Of a DNA stretch of 64,000 nucleotides, positions 1 through 11,464 are shown piece after piece. Source of the stretch: Hafnia psychrotolerans (GTDB taxonomy: Bacteria > Pseudomonadota > Gammaproteobacteria > Enterobacterales > Enterobacteriaceae); assembly GCF_014639435.1 (NCBI RefSeq), contig NZ_BMFZ01000003.1, forward strand, positions 124,001-188,000, read 5' to 3'. The notes beneath the pieces are model-generated. The model was not told where the DNA came from, made no database searches, and saw only the letters and a list, made by a program, of their open reading frames with translations. Each line of letters starts with the position of its first letter. Positions within the stretch are counted from its first letter, which is position 1. The position numbers and the translations under genes are program-made.

Positions 1-128
1 GTGATGGCACACCGTCGATTGCCCCTTTTTGTGCACCGGATTAGCACCTAACACACACCTTGATGGCACATAAACAGTGCAACTACTCCGAATGGAGTAG
101 TCTGGTGACTTCCCTGCCTGATGAGGCA
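1..128 (-). promoter_or_regulatory. Intergenic segment beyond the 3' end of nasR
   Basis: This edge segment lies downstream of the nasR-type gene, on the side where a nitrate-assimilation operon leader would be expected. It holds a perfect 8-bp stem with a 4-base loop (82-101, CTACTCC core) and an NtrC-like imperfect dyad around 32-48 (TGCACC ... GCACC). In Klebsiella, NasR acts on the leader of nasF, but the hairpin here lacks the A1/G4 hexaloop expected of an ANTAR target, and no terminator is visible before the window ends. The regulatory reading is therefore tentative. Confidence 0.3.
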
Positions 129-1361
129 CTATATCCCCTTCCTGGCTAACACCTCGGCCACCGACAGCATCGCTTCGGCAATCTGCGGCAACTTTTTATT
201 CTGGTTCATTGCCATGTCGCGCAGGGTTTTGTGTGCCTGCGGTTCGGTCATACCCTGATATTGCATCAGCCAGCCTTTAGCACGTTCAACCAACTTACGT
301 TCGGCCAGCGTGGTGCGAAGCCCTGCCAGTTCGGCATCGAGCGCCTGTAGCTGGCGTGATTGCTGCTCAACCAGTTCGAGGATTGCACGGCTGAGCTGCG
401 GCGGGATCAGCGCCGCATAGTGGTTATCCTGCTGAGGCATCTGTCCGATCTCCTGCTGCTGCAATGCACACGACACCTCTGCGTCACGGATCCGCTGGCG
501 GCAGCACTCCATCAGAATACCCTCCAGCACATCCTCGACAGTTTTCATGGCGTCGATTCGCACCGTGGTCACATCAAACCAGCGCAGTGCCATATCACAG
601 GCCTCTGCGTTAGTTGTTGTGCAGGTGCAGGCGATGCGTCGGAAACGCTCGAACTCACTGCTGTCGGCACGTATCTGCTGCCGCCACAGTGCCAGAGCGC
701 GTGGGTCGGCAAACTCCGTGAAGGTTTGAAAACAGCGCTCCTGACCTTCGATCAGCGCCAGAAGTTGCTGATGTGCATGCTCATCAAAATACTGCCCCGC
801 AAAACCCGCCGCGCCCAGCGCGCGTTCCTGGCCGGCCAGCTCTTTGCCTTGCATAAAACTGAACATCGCCAGCAAGGCACGTGAAACCGTGGGGTCACCC
901 GAGGTGTCGGCCGCTTCAAATACCAACGCCAGATGGGTACGGATCACCTCGCTATAGTGATTCATCGCATCGGGCTGGCTGATATTCAGCGTCTGAATCT
1001 GTTGGCGCAATGGTGGCAATGTGCTCAGACTGTGCAACACGGTGGCAATGCGGCTGAACAACCGTGACGCGTTCGCCACGGTATGTCCATTAAGTGCATG
1101 ACCGCTGAGGTCCAGCGCGATCAGATGCTGATTCACCGCCTGCTCGGCCAGTTGAACCTGCAATGCCCGTTCGCTCAACTGGTCGCCCCATATTTCGCCC
1201 TGAGAACAGAGATAAATGTTCGAGCTACCTCGCTCGCGTTGCAGGACGTGAATCAGCTGGCTGACCGCACCGACCAGTTGGCCCATCTGCAACAGCTGTT
1301 GCAGATCGATAATTTCACGTTTCTTCGATGCCAGTACAAAATCAAGCGCAGAAAGGACCAT
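129..1361 (-). CDS. nasR: NIT-ANTAR transcription antiterminator (NasR-like)
   Basis: About 410 residues. The N-terminal two thirds resemble the nitrate/nitrite-sensing NIT domain, including the characteristic stretch LQRERGSSNIYLCSQG. The C-terminal ~60 residues (LVERAKGWLMQYQGMTEPQA) are an ANTAR RNA-binding domain. Family members such as Klebsiella NasR bind nitrate and relieve termination in the leader of the nitrate-assimilation operon. I chose the ATG at 1361; a TTG at 1391 would add ten residues, and neither has a convincing ribosome-binding site. The nas structural genes, if present, lie outside the window to the left. The domain call is firm; the nitrate-specific role is inferred from the family. 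Confidence 0.85.
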   Translation of the reverse strand: MVLSALDFVLASKKREIIDLQQLLQMGQLVGAVSQLIHVLQRERGSSNIYLCSQGEIWGDQLSERALQVQLAEQAVNQHLIALDLSGHALNGHTVANASRLFSRIATVLHSLSTLPPLRQQIQTLNISQPDAMNHYSEVIRTHLALVFEAADTSGDPTVSRALLAMFSFMQGKELAGQERALGAAGFAGQYFDEHAHQQLLALIEGQERCFQTFTEFADPRALALWRQQIRADSSEFERFRRIACTCTTTNAEACDMALRWFDVTTVRIDAMKTVEDVLEGILMECCRQRIRDAEVSCALQQQEIGQMPQQDNHYAALIPPQLSRAILELVEQQSRQLQALDAELAGLRTTLAERKLVERAKGWLMQYQGMTEPQAHKTLRDMAMNQNKKLPQIAEAMLSVAEVLARKGI

Positions 1362-1428
1362 AGAGGAACCGGATGCAATGGAGAGGTTCAAGAGATAAGC
1401 AAGAAGTGTGCCGGAGAGTGGAGTAAGA

Positions 1429-1448
1429 GGAGCGCAAGGATGCGCTCC
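1429..1448 (-). terminator. GC-rich hairpin downstream of ascB
   Basis: A perfect 8-bp stem (GGAGCGCA / TGCGCTCC) with a 4-base loop sits between ascB and nasR, both read leftward. The trailing sequence on the minus strand is TCTTACTCC and not a T-run, so this would be a weak or partial terminator that may let some transcripts continue toward nasR. Confidence 0.4.
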
Positions 1449-1525
1449 ATCGATTGATAGCCCGTGTCTTCAACGCAGCCTTGCTGAAGAAACAGCCTAA
1501 AGAACAACAAGGTATTCAGACGAGG

Positions 1526-4452
<2,927 letters not shown>

Positions 4453-4546
4453 GAGTAGTAACTCTCTAAAGTTCATAGGGTTATGAATTATGCTATTCCC
4501 GATATGCCTATTTTTTGTGGTTTTTAGTTTGTTTCTGAAATGATAG

Positions 4547-4558
4547 GTAACCGGTTAC
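4547..4558. promoter_or_regulatory. AscG-type operator palindrome
   Basis: GTAACCGGTTAC is a perfect 12-bp palindrome in the ascF-ascG divergent intergenic region. LacI-family repressors bind palindromes with a central CG, and the E. coli AscG operator contains the same ACCGGT core. It lies about 95 bp upstream of the ascF start and 165 bp upstream of ascG, so it could govern the ascFB promoter. Binding is inferred. Confidence 0.7.
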
Positions 4559-4721
4559 ACACGAGAATGTGCAGTTCTCTTTCTGACTTCAACAAATATT
4601 GATAAGGCTATTCCATTTTTGTGATGACGATCCCTATGCGCATGCATTCGATGTCGAAATCATCGAAAAACTGACGAAATGTGTAGAATAGCGAATCATT
4701 TTTCTCTTTCAGGTATGCCGG

Positions 4722-5753
4722 ATGTCGACAATGCAGGAAGTGGCCTCCAGAGCAGGCGTCTCGAAAGCCACGGTTTCACGCGTGCTTTCCGGGAAAGGTT
4801 ATGTCAGTCAGGAAACCAAGGATCAGGTTTTTAAGGCCATTGAAGAAACGGGATACCGCCCGAATTTACTGGCTCGCAACCTGGCAACCAGTAAATCCAT
4901 GTGTATTGGGCTGGTGGTCACTAATACGTTGTATCACGGTAATTACTTCAGTGAACTGATCTCTCAGGCGGCTAAAAAACTGGATGCCAACAGGCGCAAG
5001 CTGATCCTGGTGGATGGGAAAAACAGCGCCGCAGAAGAACAAGAAGCTATTGAGTTTCTCCATGACTTAGGCTGTGACGGCATCATTATTTATCCGCGTT
5101 TTTTATCTATCGATAAAATGGACGCTATTATCGATAAATATAAAAAGCCCGTCATGGTGGTGAACCGTAAACTGAGAAAGCACCAGAGCCATTGTATTTA
5201 TTGTGACCACCAGGGCTCTAGTTTCAATGCCACTAAAGCGTTAATTGAACGCGGCCACCGGGATATAGCCTTTATTACTGGCTCCCTGGACTCCCCGACG
5301 GCCATCGAACGTCTTTCCGGTTACAAAGAAGCATTGGCAGCGTGCGATTTACCGGTTCAGGAAGCGCTGATCGTACAGGGTAAATGGTCACCAGCCAGCG
5401 GTGCAGCAGCCATCAGCACGCTGCTGGAGGCAGGCATACCTTTTAGTGCCGTGCTGGCAAGCAACGATGAAATGGCGATTGGTGTAATGAAGAAATTAAG
5501 TGAAGCCGGAATAGCCGTGCCAGCTGACGTTTCGGTGATCGGGTTTGATAATATTCCGACTGCGCCGTTTCTTATTCCGGCGCTATCCAGTGTGAAAGAT
5601 CCGGTCAGCGATATGGTCAATGAAGTGATTAATCAGATTATTTCGATGCTCGATGGTGGGTATTTGTCTAACGATAATGTGTTCATATCAGAACTGCTGC
5701 TCAGAGATTCAGTCAACAACGGTCCCTTTTTCACGCCGGCTGAAGCCCAATAG
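4722..5753 (+). CDS. ascG: LacI-family repressor AscG
   Basis: A 343-residue LacI/GalR regulator. The N-terminal helix-turn-helix and hinge helix (VASRAGVSKATVSRVLSGKG, then RPNLLARNLAT) are followed by a periplasmic-binding-protein-like effector domain. Sequence and divergent placement next to ascFB match E. coli AscG, which represses the operon in the absence of beta-glucosides. The ATG at 4722 follows a weak AGG; a second in-frame ATG at 4731 is possible. After it, 5754-5971 is AT-rich and shows no gene. Confidence 0.93.
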   Translation: MSTMQEVASRAGVSKATVSRVLSGKGYVSQETKDQVFKAIEETGYRPNLLARNLATSKSMCIGLVVTNTLYHGNYFSELISQAAKKLDANRRKLILVDGKNSAAEEQEAIEFLHDLGCDGIIIYPRFLSIDKMDAIIDKYKKPVMVVNRKLRKHQSHCIYCDHQGSSFNATKALIERGHRDIAFITGSLDSPTAIERLSGYKEALAACDLPVQEALIVQGKWSPASGAAAISTLLEAGIPFSAVLASNDEMAIGVMKKLSEAGIAVPADVSVIGFDNIPTAPFLIPALSSVKDPVSDMVNEVINQIISMLDGGYLSNDNVFISELLLRDSVNNGPFFTPAEAQ

Positions 5754-5971
5754 CTGCTGGTTAATGGGTTTAACCTTCGAGTATTGCCGTGGAGCAAGTG
5801 CATGCATGATGAGACTTCGTCATCTTAAATTATTTATATTAATAAAAGAGTTATGCACACATTTATTGTGAACTGCCCCACTTTTTAACAAAAATACAGA
5901 ATATTCCCACTAGGCATAAATGGATATAGAACCCTAGAATACGCACTCTTTATAAGGATATATGAGGATTT

Positions 5972-6397
5972 ATGAAAAAGGCTTTTCTATCAGTTGTTCT
6001 TTTCGGGTTTGTTTTCAGCAGCTATGCGGCAACCAACAGCTGCGCAGAACGCAAAGCGGATATAACACAAAAAATCGAGGCAGCAGAAGCTAGCGGAAAT
6101 GTATACGCAGAAAGAGGGTTAAAAAGGGCCCTGTCCGATGTCAATACGTATTGTAATGATTCTCAGCAAAGAAAAAGAGCAGAACAGCAAGTTTCACAGA
6201 AAGAGCAGAGGCTCAGAAATGCGGAGCATGATCTTCAGTCAGCAGAAAATGAGCTTGATGAAGCAAAGGCTCAAGGACGGAGTTCGAAGATTGATCAAAA
6301 ACGCCACAAAGTCGAAGAAAAGAAGTTCAAATTGAAAGCCGCCAGGGACGCATTACAACAAGCCCAAAATGATGCAAAAAGACTGAACAAATATTGA
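5972..6397 (+). CDS. Periplasmic DUF1090 (YqjC-like) coiled-coil protein
   Basis: 141 residues. A Sec signal peptide (MKKAFLSVVLFGFVFSSYAA) precedes a mature domain beginning with the conserved SCAERKADI and a second conserved cysteine in YCNDSQQ. The remainder is charged heptad-like sequence (EQQVSQKEQRLRNAEHDL...) that should form a long coiled coil. This is the DUF1090/YqjC family, whose function is unsettled. The ribosome-binding site is GAGG. It is 44 bp upstream of the carbonic anhydrase gene on the same strand, so the two could be co-transcribed. Confidence 0.85.
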   Translation: MKKAFLSVVLFGFVFSSYAATNSCAERKADITQKIEAAEASGNVYAERGLKRALSDVNTYCNDSQQRKRAEQQVSQKEQRLRNAEHDLQSAENELDEAKAQGRSSKIDQKRHKVEEKKFKLKAARDALQQAQNDAKRLNKY

Positions 6398-6441
6398 TTT
6401 AACGCGGCTTTATTTATTGTGAAAGATGAAAGGGAAATTTC

Positions 6442-7179
6442 ATGAAATCAGCACTATTAGCCATCAGTATGGTGGTATTTACCAGTAACGTATTGGCAAA
6501 TGAACCTGCACACTGGTCATACGAAGGGGAAGGTTCTCCTCAAAATTGGTCGAAACTTAGCCCAGATTACATGCTGTGTGAAAAGGGCAAAAATCAGTCC
6601 CCGATCAATATCCATAAGTCGATGAAGGTCCATGCACGACCTCTGCATATTAATTACAAAATGCCGCCGATAAGCCTCATCAATAATGGCCACAGCATTC
6701 AGGCCAACGTGCAGGAAGGCGACTTTATCCGGCTAGACGGCGAGGAGTTTACCCTGCAGCAATTCCATTTCCACTCTCCCAGTGAAAATACCATCAACGG
6801 TAAATCCTTCCCGCTGGAAGCACACTTTGTCAATATGGATGCTGACGGCGAAATTGCTGTCGTTGCAGTGATGTTTGAAATCGGCAAAGCCAACCCTGCG
6901 CTGACACAAATATCACGACAACTGCCGGATGATATTGGCGAGACAGTGGTTCTGAAGCAGAAAGTAGATATCAAGCGGTTATTACCCGAGAGTCTCGCTC
7001 ACTATCGTTACACTGGATCTCTGACGACACCGCCATGTACTGAAGGCGTTCGCTGGATGGTGGTGAAACAACCTCTGACGCTATCAACTGAGCAACTCAC
7101 CTGGTTCACTTCTGCCATAAATCATGCTAATAACCGTCCGTTGCAAGACTTACATGGTCGCGTGGTTCTCGACGACTAA
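6442..7179 (+). CDS. cah: Periplasmic alpha-class carbonic anhydrase
   Basis: 245 residues with a cleavable signal peptide (about 1-19, ending VLA). The alpha-class fold is clear: zinc ligands His109 and His111 in QQFHFHSPSE and His128 in LEAHFV, plus the substrate-pocket motif TGSLTTPPCTEGVRW. A cysteine at 46 could pair with the cysteine in PPCTEG. It interconverts CO2 and bicarbonate in the periplasm. The ribosome-binding site is AGGGAA. All catalytic residues visible to me are intact, and length is normal for bacterial alpha-CAs. Confidence 0.94.
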   Translation: MKSALLAISMVVFTSNVLANEPAHWSYEGEGSPQNWSKLSPDYMLCEKGKNQSPINIHKSMKVHARPLHINYKMPPISLINNGHSIQANVQEGDFIRLDGEEFTLQQFHFHSPSENTINGKSFPLEAHFVNMDADGEIAVVAVMFEIGKANPALTQISRQLPDDIGETVVLKQKVDIKRLLPESLAHYRYTGSLTTPPCTEGVRWMVVKQPLTLSTEQLTWFTSAINHANNRPLQDLHGRVVLDD

Positions 7180-7228
7180 CAGGTATTGCGCGTTATCTTA
7201 GTGGTTTTTCAAAACGACCGAAGACAAA

Positions 7229-7257
7229 AGACGACAGTAACCCCATGACTGTCGTCT
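7229..7257 (+). terminator. Hairpin downstream of cah
   Basis: A perfect 10-bp stem (AGACGACAGT / ACTGTCGTCT) with a 9-base loop, 50 bp after the cah stop codon. It is followed by CATTTCC, so the T-tract is poor. It is a probable 3' boundary for cah and separates it from the FliA-type promoter downstream. Confidence 0.5.
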
Positions 7258-7418
7258 CATTTCCTGCTGTCGAGTTTAACACCGGTTATCAAACGCCCTG
7301 CCCCAGCATGGCATCTGACATATTATAAATAACAATGAGAAAAGGGTATTGTGCATCCTGCATATATCACTGCTTGATCTTCATTCGCCAGACATCTGAA
7401 AAAAATTTGTATACCCCT

Positions 7419-7445
7419 AAAGTTATTAAGAAATTAGCCGATACT
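7419..7445 (+). promoter_or_regulatory. Sigma-28 (FliA) flagellar-class promoter
   Basis: TAAAGTTA (7419-7426), an 11-base spacer, then GCCGATAC (7438-7445). The enterobacterial FliA consensus is TAAAGTTT-N11-GCCGATAA, so each box has one mismatch and the spacing is exact. The predicted transcript would start near 7452 and lead into the GGDEF-EAL gene through a leader of roughly 200 bases. This places the c-di-GMP enzyme in the late flagellar regulon (inference). Confidence 0.8.
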
Positions 7446-7568
7446 CTCTTTCTGTCACATACGCCCGGCGAAGTTAATTTCCTTTAAGTTAGGGGGTGAT
7501 TCTGTGACAGTCTAAATATAAACACTTTACAGTCCAATTCCGGGCGCGACTCGCACTTTCTTATGCTC

Positions 7569-7611
7569 ACGTCTGGCTACACAACACAGCAAAATGCGTC
7601 GGGACAGACGT
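7569..7611 (+). other. Stem in the 5' leader of the GGDEF-EAL gene
   Basis: ACGTCTG (7569-7575) pairs perfectly with CAGACGT (7605-7611) around a 29-base loop, ending 39 bases before the start codon. It could affect translation of the long leader. It does not match the GEMM c-di-GMP riboswitch consensus as I remember it. Confidence 0.3.
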
Positions 7612-7650
7612 AAATCAAAGCCGGACCTTGGTTTGGGAGGATTCTGAACC

Positions 7651-9783
7651 ATGGTGGTCCGCTATCAGGCAAATAAAATGAACGTAGATTCTGATGTAAT
7701 GTATCGGTTACTGGTTCAAAGCGTGGAAGATTATGCCATTTATATGCTCACCCCAGAGGGGGTTGTCACCAACTGGAATACCGGCGCACAACGCACTAAA
7801 GGCTACCTGCGTGATGAAATTGTGGGCAAACATTTTTCCTGTTTCTACACTCAGGAAGACCAAAATAAAGGGGCACCTGCACAGGGTTTGGAAACCGCCC
7901 GCAGCGTAGGTCGTTATGAAACTGAGGGCTGGCGACAACGTAAAGATGGGAGTCAGTTCTGGGCCAATGTAATTATTGAAGCCGTGCGTGAAGCGGGTGT
8001 ACTGATTGGCTTTGCCAAAGTGACCCGTGACATTACCGAACGCCGTCAGTATGAGCAGCAATTACTGGCAGCCAAAACTCACGCCGAAGCCAACAATGAG
8101 CGGATGATAGCGCTGTCGCAATTTCTCGACACGGTGATCGCCAACATTCCTTCCTCGATTATTGTTAAAAATGCTGTTTCGCGTGAAATTTTGCTGGTCA
8201 ACCACCAGGCAGAACGGCTGCTGGGGACATCGCGCAAACAGATGATAGGTAAACGTCCGCAGGATTGCCTCAGCCGCGGGATCAGTGATTATCTGAACAA
8301 GCAGTCCGACGAATGCCTCCGCTCTGAAGGTCGGCACAAAAGTGAGCTACAGCTGGTCACGCCGATTGGTCCACGCACCCTGCAGACCACCGCATCGGTC
8401 ATCAACGGTAGCGACGCGCAAACCAGTTACGTTTTGATGATAGCCGACGATGTCACCGATCAGCACGCGGCCCATGCACGGATTCATCACATGGCCCATC
8501 ATGACAACCTGACCAGCCTGCCTAACCGCGTGTTGTTCAGCCAGCGGTTGCATGAAGCGCTGCATTTGTCGGAATCATCCAACCGACTCACCGCCACGCT
8601 CTGCCTGGATCTGGATAACTTCAAGAATGTCAATGATGCCCTTGGCCATCAGATTGGTGATGAGCTGCTGCGCGGTATCGCCAAACGGTTACGCTTTGTG
8701 CTGCGCGAAGAAGACACGCTGGCGCGCGTCGGAGGCGATGAATTTGCTATCGTTCTGCCCAATCTTCCGTATGCCGAAAAAGCCCACGAGATTGCTCAAC
8801 GTCTGATCGAGGCCGTCAATCCCCCCATTAATATTGAAGGGCATTCTCTCACCGTCGGGTTGAGCGTAGGGATTGCCATCGCGGAAAACAGTGATGATGC
8901 AGCAGAGTATCTGCTGCGCTGCGCCGACATGGCACTGTACGAAGCTAAGCGTAACGGCCGCAACCGCTATGAATTGTTCCGGGTAGAAATGGACGAAGCA
9001 GCCCGTAAACGACGTGACATCGAACTGGACTTACGTGACGCGATTACCGGTAAACAGTTGCGGCTTTATTATCAACCAATCACCGACAGCGACCATAACG
9101 ACATCACGGGTTATGAAGCATTGATGCGCTGGAACCATCCGGTGAATGGTTTGATCATGCCGATGGATTTTATTCCGATTGCCGAAGAAACAGGACTGAT
9201 TCACAGCATCGGTGCCTTCGCGCTGTATGAGGCATGCCAGGAAGCCGCCAGTTGGGTAGGTGAGCAAACCATTGCGGTTAACCTCTCACCGGTACAATTC
9301 AAAAATAGCGCATTAATTTCGTTTATCGAAACAGCACTGGAGGAGTCTGGATTAGCACCGCACCGGCTGGAAGTTGAAGTCACAGAGTCTGTGCTGCTCG
9401 AGAATAACCACAGCAACGTGTCGACACTGGAAAAAATTAAAGCATTGGGTGTCCGTATCGCTCTGGACGACTTTGGCACCGGTTATTCATCGTTGAGTTA
9501 CCTGCGCTCATTTCCGTTCGACAAAATCAAGATCGACAAATCATTTATCAATGACATGCACGAAAGCAGAGAAGCACTGGCGATCATCCGTGCCATCACC
9601 GGCATGAGCCGTAGCATGGATATTCAAATTACCGCCGAAGGCGTTGAGACGGGTGAGCAGTTCCGTCGCCTGAAAGAAGAAGGCTGTTCACTGTTCCAGG
9701 GCTATTTTTTTGGTCGTCCACAACCGTCTGAGACACGGTTGATGGGATTCTCACCCATTGATCCTTCAGGTCAGCCCACATAG
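7651..9783 (+). CDS. PAS-PAS-GGDEF-EAL c-di-GMP signalling protein
   Basis: 710 residues, no membrane segments seen. Two PAS domains (about 20-130, ending in FAKVTRDITERR, and about 155-270) precede a GGDEF domain with the exact motif GGDEF at 361-365 and an intact product-inhibition RxxD at 352-355. The EAL domain has EAL at 489-491 and the metal-binding DDFGTG at 606-611. Both catalytic signatures are intact, so it could make or degrade c-di-GMP; net activity cannot be read from sequence. The ribosome-binding site GGGAGG lies 10 bases before the ATG. The upstream FliA promoter suggests a role in the motile-to-sessile switch. Confidence 0.93.
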   Translation: MVVRYQANKMNVDSDVMYRLLVQSVEDYAIYMLTPEGVVTNWNTGAQRTKGYLRDEIVGKHFSCFYTQEDQNKGAPAQGLETARSVGRYETEGWRQRKDGSQFWANVIIEAVREAGVLIGFAKVTRDITERRQYEQQLLAAKTHAEANNERMIALSQFLDTVIANIPSSIIVKNAVSREILLVNHQAERLLGTSRKQMIGKRPQDCLSRGISDYLNKQSDECLRSEGRHKSELQLVTPIGPRTLQTTASVINGSDAQTSYVLMIADDVTDQHAAHARIHHMAHHDNLTSLPNRVLFSQRLHEALHLSESSNRLTATLCLDLDNFKNVNDALGHQIGDELLRGIAKRLRFVLREEDTLARVGGDEFAIVLPNLPYAEKAHEIAQRLIEAVNPPINIEGHSLTVGLSVGIAIAENSDDAAEYLLRCADMALYEAKRNGRNRYELFRVEMDEAARKRRDIELDLRDAITGKQLRLYYQPITDSDHNDITGYEALMRWNHPVNGLIMPMDFIPIAEETGLIHSIGAFALYEACQEAASWVGEQTIAVNLSPVQFKNSALISFIETALEESGLAPHRLEVEVTESVLLENNHSNVSTLEKIKALGVRIALDDFGTGYSSLSYLRSFPFDKIKIDKSFINDMHESREALAIIRAITGMSRSMDIQITAEGVETGEQFRRLKEEGCSLFQGYFFGRPQPSETRLMGFSPIDPSGQPT

Positions 9784-9810
9784 TAGACCATAAGAAAGAG
9801 GCGTTTAATG

Positions 9811-9845
9811 GCCGAATAAGCGCATAATTATGTGCGTTTATCGGC
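9811..9845. terminator. Hairpin downstream of the GGDEF-EAL gene
   Basis: GCCGA-(A)-TAAGCGCATAA pairs with its complement TTATGTGCGTTTATCGGC, giving a long stem with small imperfections that starts 28 bp after the stop codon. The following TAATTGG is a poor T-tract. A second 7-bp hairpin (CAGGGCG / CGCCCTG, 9871-9894) follows. Together they probably separate this gene from fhuF. Confidence 0.5.
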
Positions 9846-9926
9846 TAATTGGTCGCTCAGTCTGGGTACTCAGGGCGTGACTTACCGCGCCCTGACAACG
9901 CACAGGATAAATAGCACTGCCAATGC

Positions 9927-9945
9927 AAATAGAAATCATTACTAT
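9927..9945 (+). promoter_or_regulatory. Fur box upstream of fhuF
   Basis: AAATAGAAATCATTACTAT matches the 19-bp Fur consensus GATAATGATAATCATTATC at most positions and lies 82 bp before the chosen fhuF start. E. coli fhuF is strongly Fur-repressed, so iron control is expected here. Confidence 0.75.
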
Positions 9946-10008
9946 TTCACGTTGTTTTTAGTTACCCTGTTTTCATTAGCGTGATTGATAGAATCTTTTC
10001 ATAAAGCG

Positions 10009-10770
10009 ATGATGCAGACAATCCTGAACCGTTTCCGCGACACCCCAATAAGCTGGGTTGCCGACAGTTTCAAACCGATGACGCCCTTGGTGACAAATGC
10101 TCTGCCAATGTCCTTGCTGACCACCGCCAAGGGTTGCAGCCGTGTGCTTGAGCATTACCTCTCTTTGCACGCGGATGACGCTACCCAGACAGAAAAGCGC
10201 CGTGCGCGCATTTCGATGTGGTCTCAATGGTATTTCGCTAACCTGCTGCCAGGCTGGGTGATCGTCTCTCTCAGCCACGGCTGGCAACTGCCCATCAGTA
10301 CAGAGAACGTTTATCTCTCCTTACAGGATGAGGGGTTGCCGAACCAGATATATCTGGACGGTCCCGGCGAAGCATTGCTGTCTACGCAGCCGATGGCGCG
10401 CTTTGATCAGATGATCGAACAGCATTTGCGCCCGGTATGTCAGGCACTGGCGGATATCTCTGGCCTGAAACCGGGGATTTACTGGAGCAACGCAGGGGTC
10501 CGCGTCAGTTGGGGTATTAAACAGGCTGAACGGGTTAACGCCGATATTTCCGACGGCATGGCGCTGCTTGATGCCCGTGAACTGCATTACGGTGGCAAGA
10601 ATCCCCTGTATCAGCCTATGCGCCCGGAAGATCCACAAGATGACAACAGCCCGCAATTCCGCCGACAGTGCTGCTTACGCTATGAACTGGCAGATCACGT
10701 GATGTGCTCTTCCTGCCCGTTATTGCTGGCAGAACGCAAATCCGGAAAAAAAAGAAAAAGCCCAGCCTGA
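10009..10770 (+). CDS. fhuF: Ferric siderophore reductase FhuF
   Basis: About 253 residues. The C-terminus has the FhuF [2Fe-2S] signature CC-x10-C-x2-C in RQCCLRYELADHVMCSSCP, which is unusual among iron-sulfur proteins and diagnostic of the family. FhuF reduces hydroxamate-siderophore iron in the cytoplasm. I use the ATG at 10009; a TTG at 9985 would add eight residues, and neither has a clear ribosome-binding site. The basic C-terminal tail (RKSGKKRKSPA) extends a little beyond the E. coli protein. The gene stands alone; no siderophore receptor or transporter is adjacent. Confidence 0.9.
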   Translation: MMQTILNRFRDTPISWVADSFKPMTPLVTNALPMSLLTTAKGCSRVLEHYLSLHADDATQTEKRRARISMWSQWYFANLLPGWVIVSLSHGWQLPISTENVYLSLQDEGLPNQIYLDGPGEALLSTQPMARFDQMIEQHLRPVCQALADISGLKPGIYWSNAGVRVSWGIKQAERVNADISDGMALLDARELHYGGKNPLYQPMRPEDPQDDNSPQFRRQCCLRYELADHVMCSSCPLLLAERKSGKKRKSPA

Positions 10771-10901
10771 AATAAGCGTTGTGATCTCGGGGACTTAACC
10801 CGCATAAATGAATAACACATTAGCTTAGGCGAAAAAAACATTGGATATTAATCGAAGGAAATTATATCTATTAGGTTATATAGACCAACGAGGCATACCC
10901 T

Positions 10902-11210
10902 ATGACTATCAAATCGCTGGCCTCAGCTGTGCTCAATACATTGTCTCAACCCGTTAAAGGGGTATGGAACATGTTAACCGGCCAGCAGCCGCCGCTCAGA
11001 GCAAAGATTGTTCACCGTTATGCTATTCCCTCATCGCGCACTTTCAGCGTGGCGGAAGGCTTCTTCGGTTTTATCCCGATCGACGCTTACGAAAATGAAC
11101 GCTACATTCTGGAAGTTGCCTGCGATGACCTGAAGTATCAGGTTGAAGTCCCGCGTAACTATTATCAAAACAGCAATATTGGTGACGGTATCGATATTCA
11201 TACCCTCTGA
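10902..11210 (+). CDS. Hypothetical 102-residue protein
   Basis: I do not recognise this family. It has no signal peptide or membrane helix. The N-terminal third (ASAVLNTLSQPVKGVWNML) is amphipathic. The rest looks like a small beta-rich domain with many aromatic residues (VAEGFFGFIPIDAYENERYI, then YQVEVPRNYYQNSN). It has its own well-formed terminator directly after the stop and lies between fhuF and a transporter gene read the same way. Normal codon character, a GAGG-like ribosome-binding site and the terminator argue that it is a real gene. Confidence 0.7.
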   Translation: MTIKSLASAVLNTLSQPVKGVWNMLTGQQPPLRAKIVHRYAIPSSRTFSVAEGFFGFIPIDAYENERYILEVACDDLKYQVEVPRNYYQNSNIGDGIDIHTL

Positions 11211-11242
11211 ACACCGATTAAAAGAGATATCCAGCCCTTTCT

Positions 11243-11283
11243 AAAAACAGGCCGCTTTCTAAAAAGAGCGGCCTGTTTTTTTT
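11243..11283 (+). terminator. Intrinsic terminator
   Basis: A 13-bp stem (AAAACAGGCCGCT / AGCGGCCTGTTTT) with a 10-base loop and a run of T. It ends transcription of the 102-residue protein gene. Confidence 0.92.
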
Positions 11284-11464
11284 GCTTTCCCCCGCCCTAT
11301 CCACTGTAAAACGTTGCCTGCCCCACATCTTTCGCTTTTATTTTGTTCAAAATATGAAAATAATTGACATTAAATCCACATAAATTTAGAAAATTGTTTA
11401 CAAGATTTTTTCATCACCGACCTATATCTATAAAAAACGACCTTCACCACTTTTGAGGTAGCTA

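Noticed and set aside
82..101. ANTAR target hairpin for NasR
   Set aside because: The stem closes onto a tetraloop (GAAT, or ATTC on the minus strand) and lacks A1 and G4 of the hexaloop consensus.
5867..5889. Possible IS3-type terminal sequence (TGAACTGCCCCA followed by CTTTTTAAC)
   Set aside because: Only a short resemblance; no transposase fragment, partner end or target duplication nearby.
7452..7650. c-di-GMP (GEMM) riboswitch in the leader of the GGDEF-EAL gene
   Set aside because: A few GEMM-like words occur (AAATCAAAGCCGG), but the conserved core and stem order do not fit the consensus I know.
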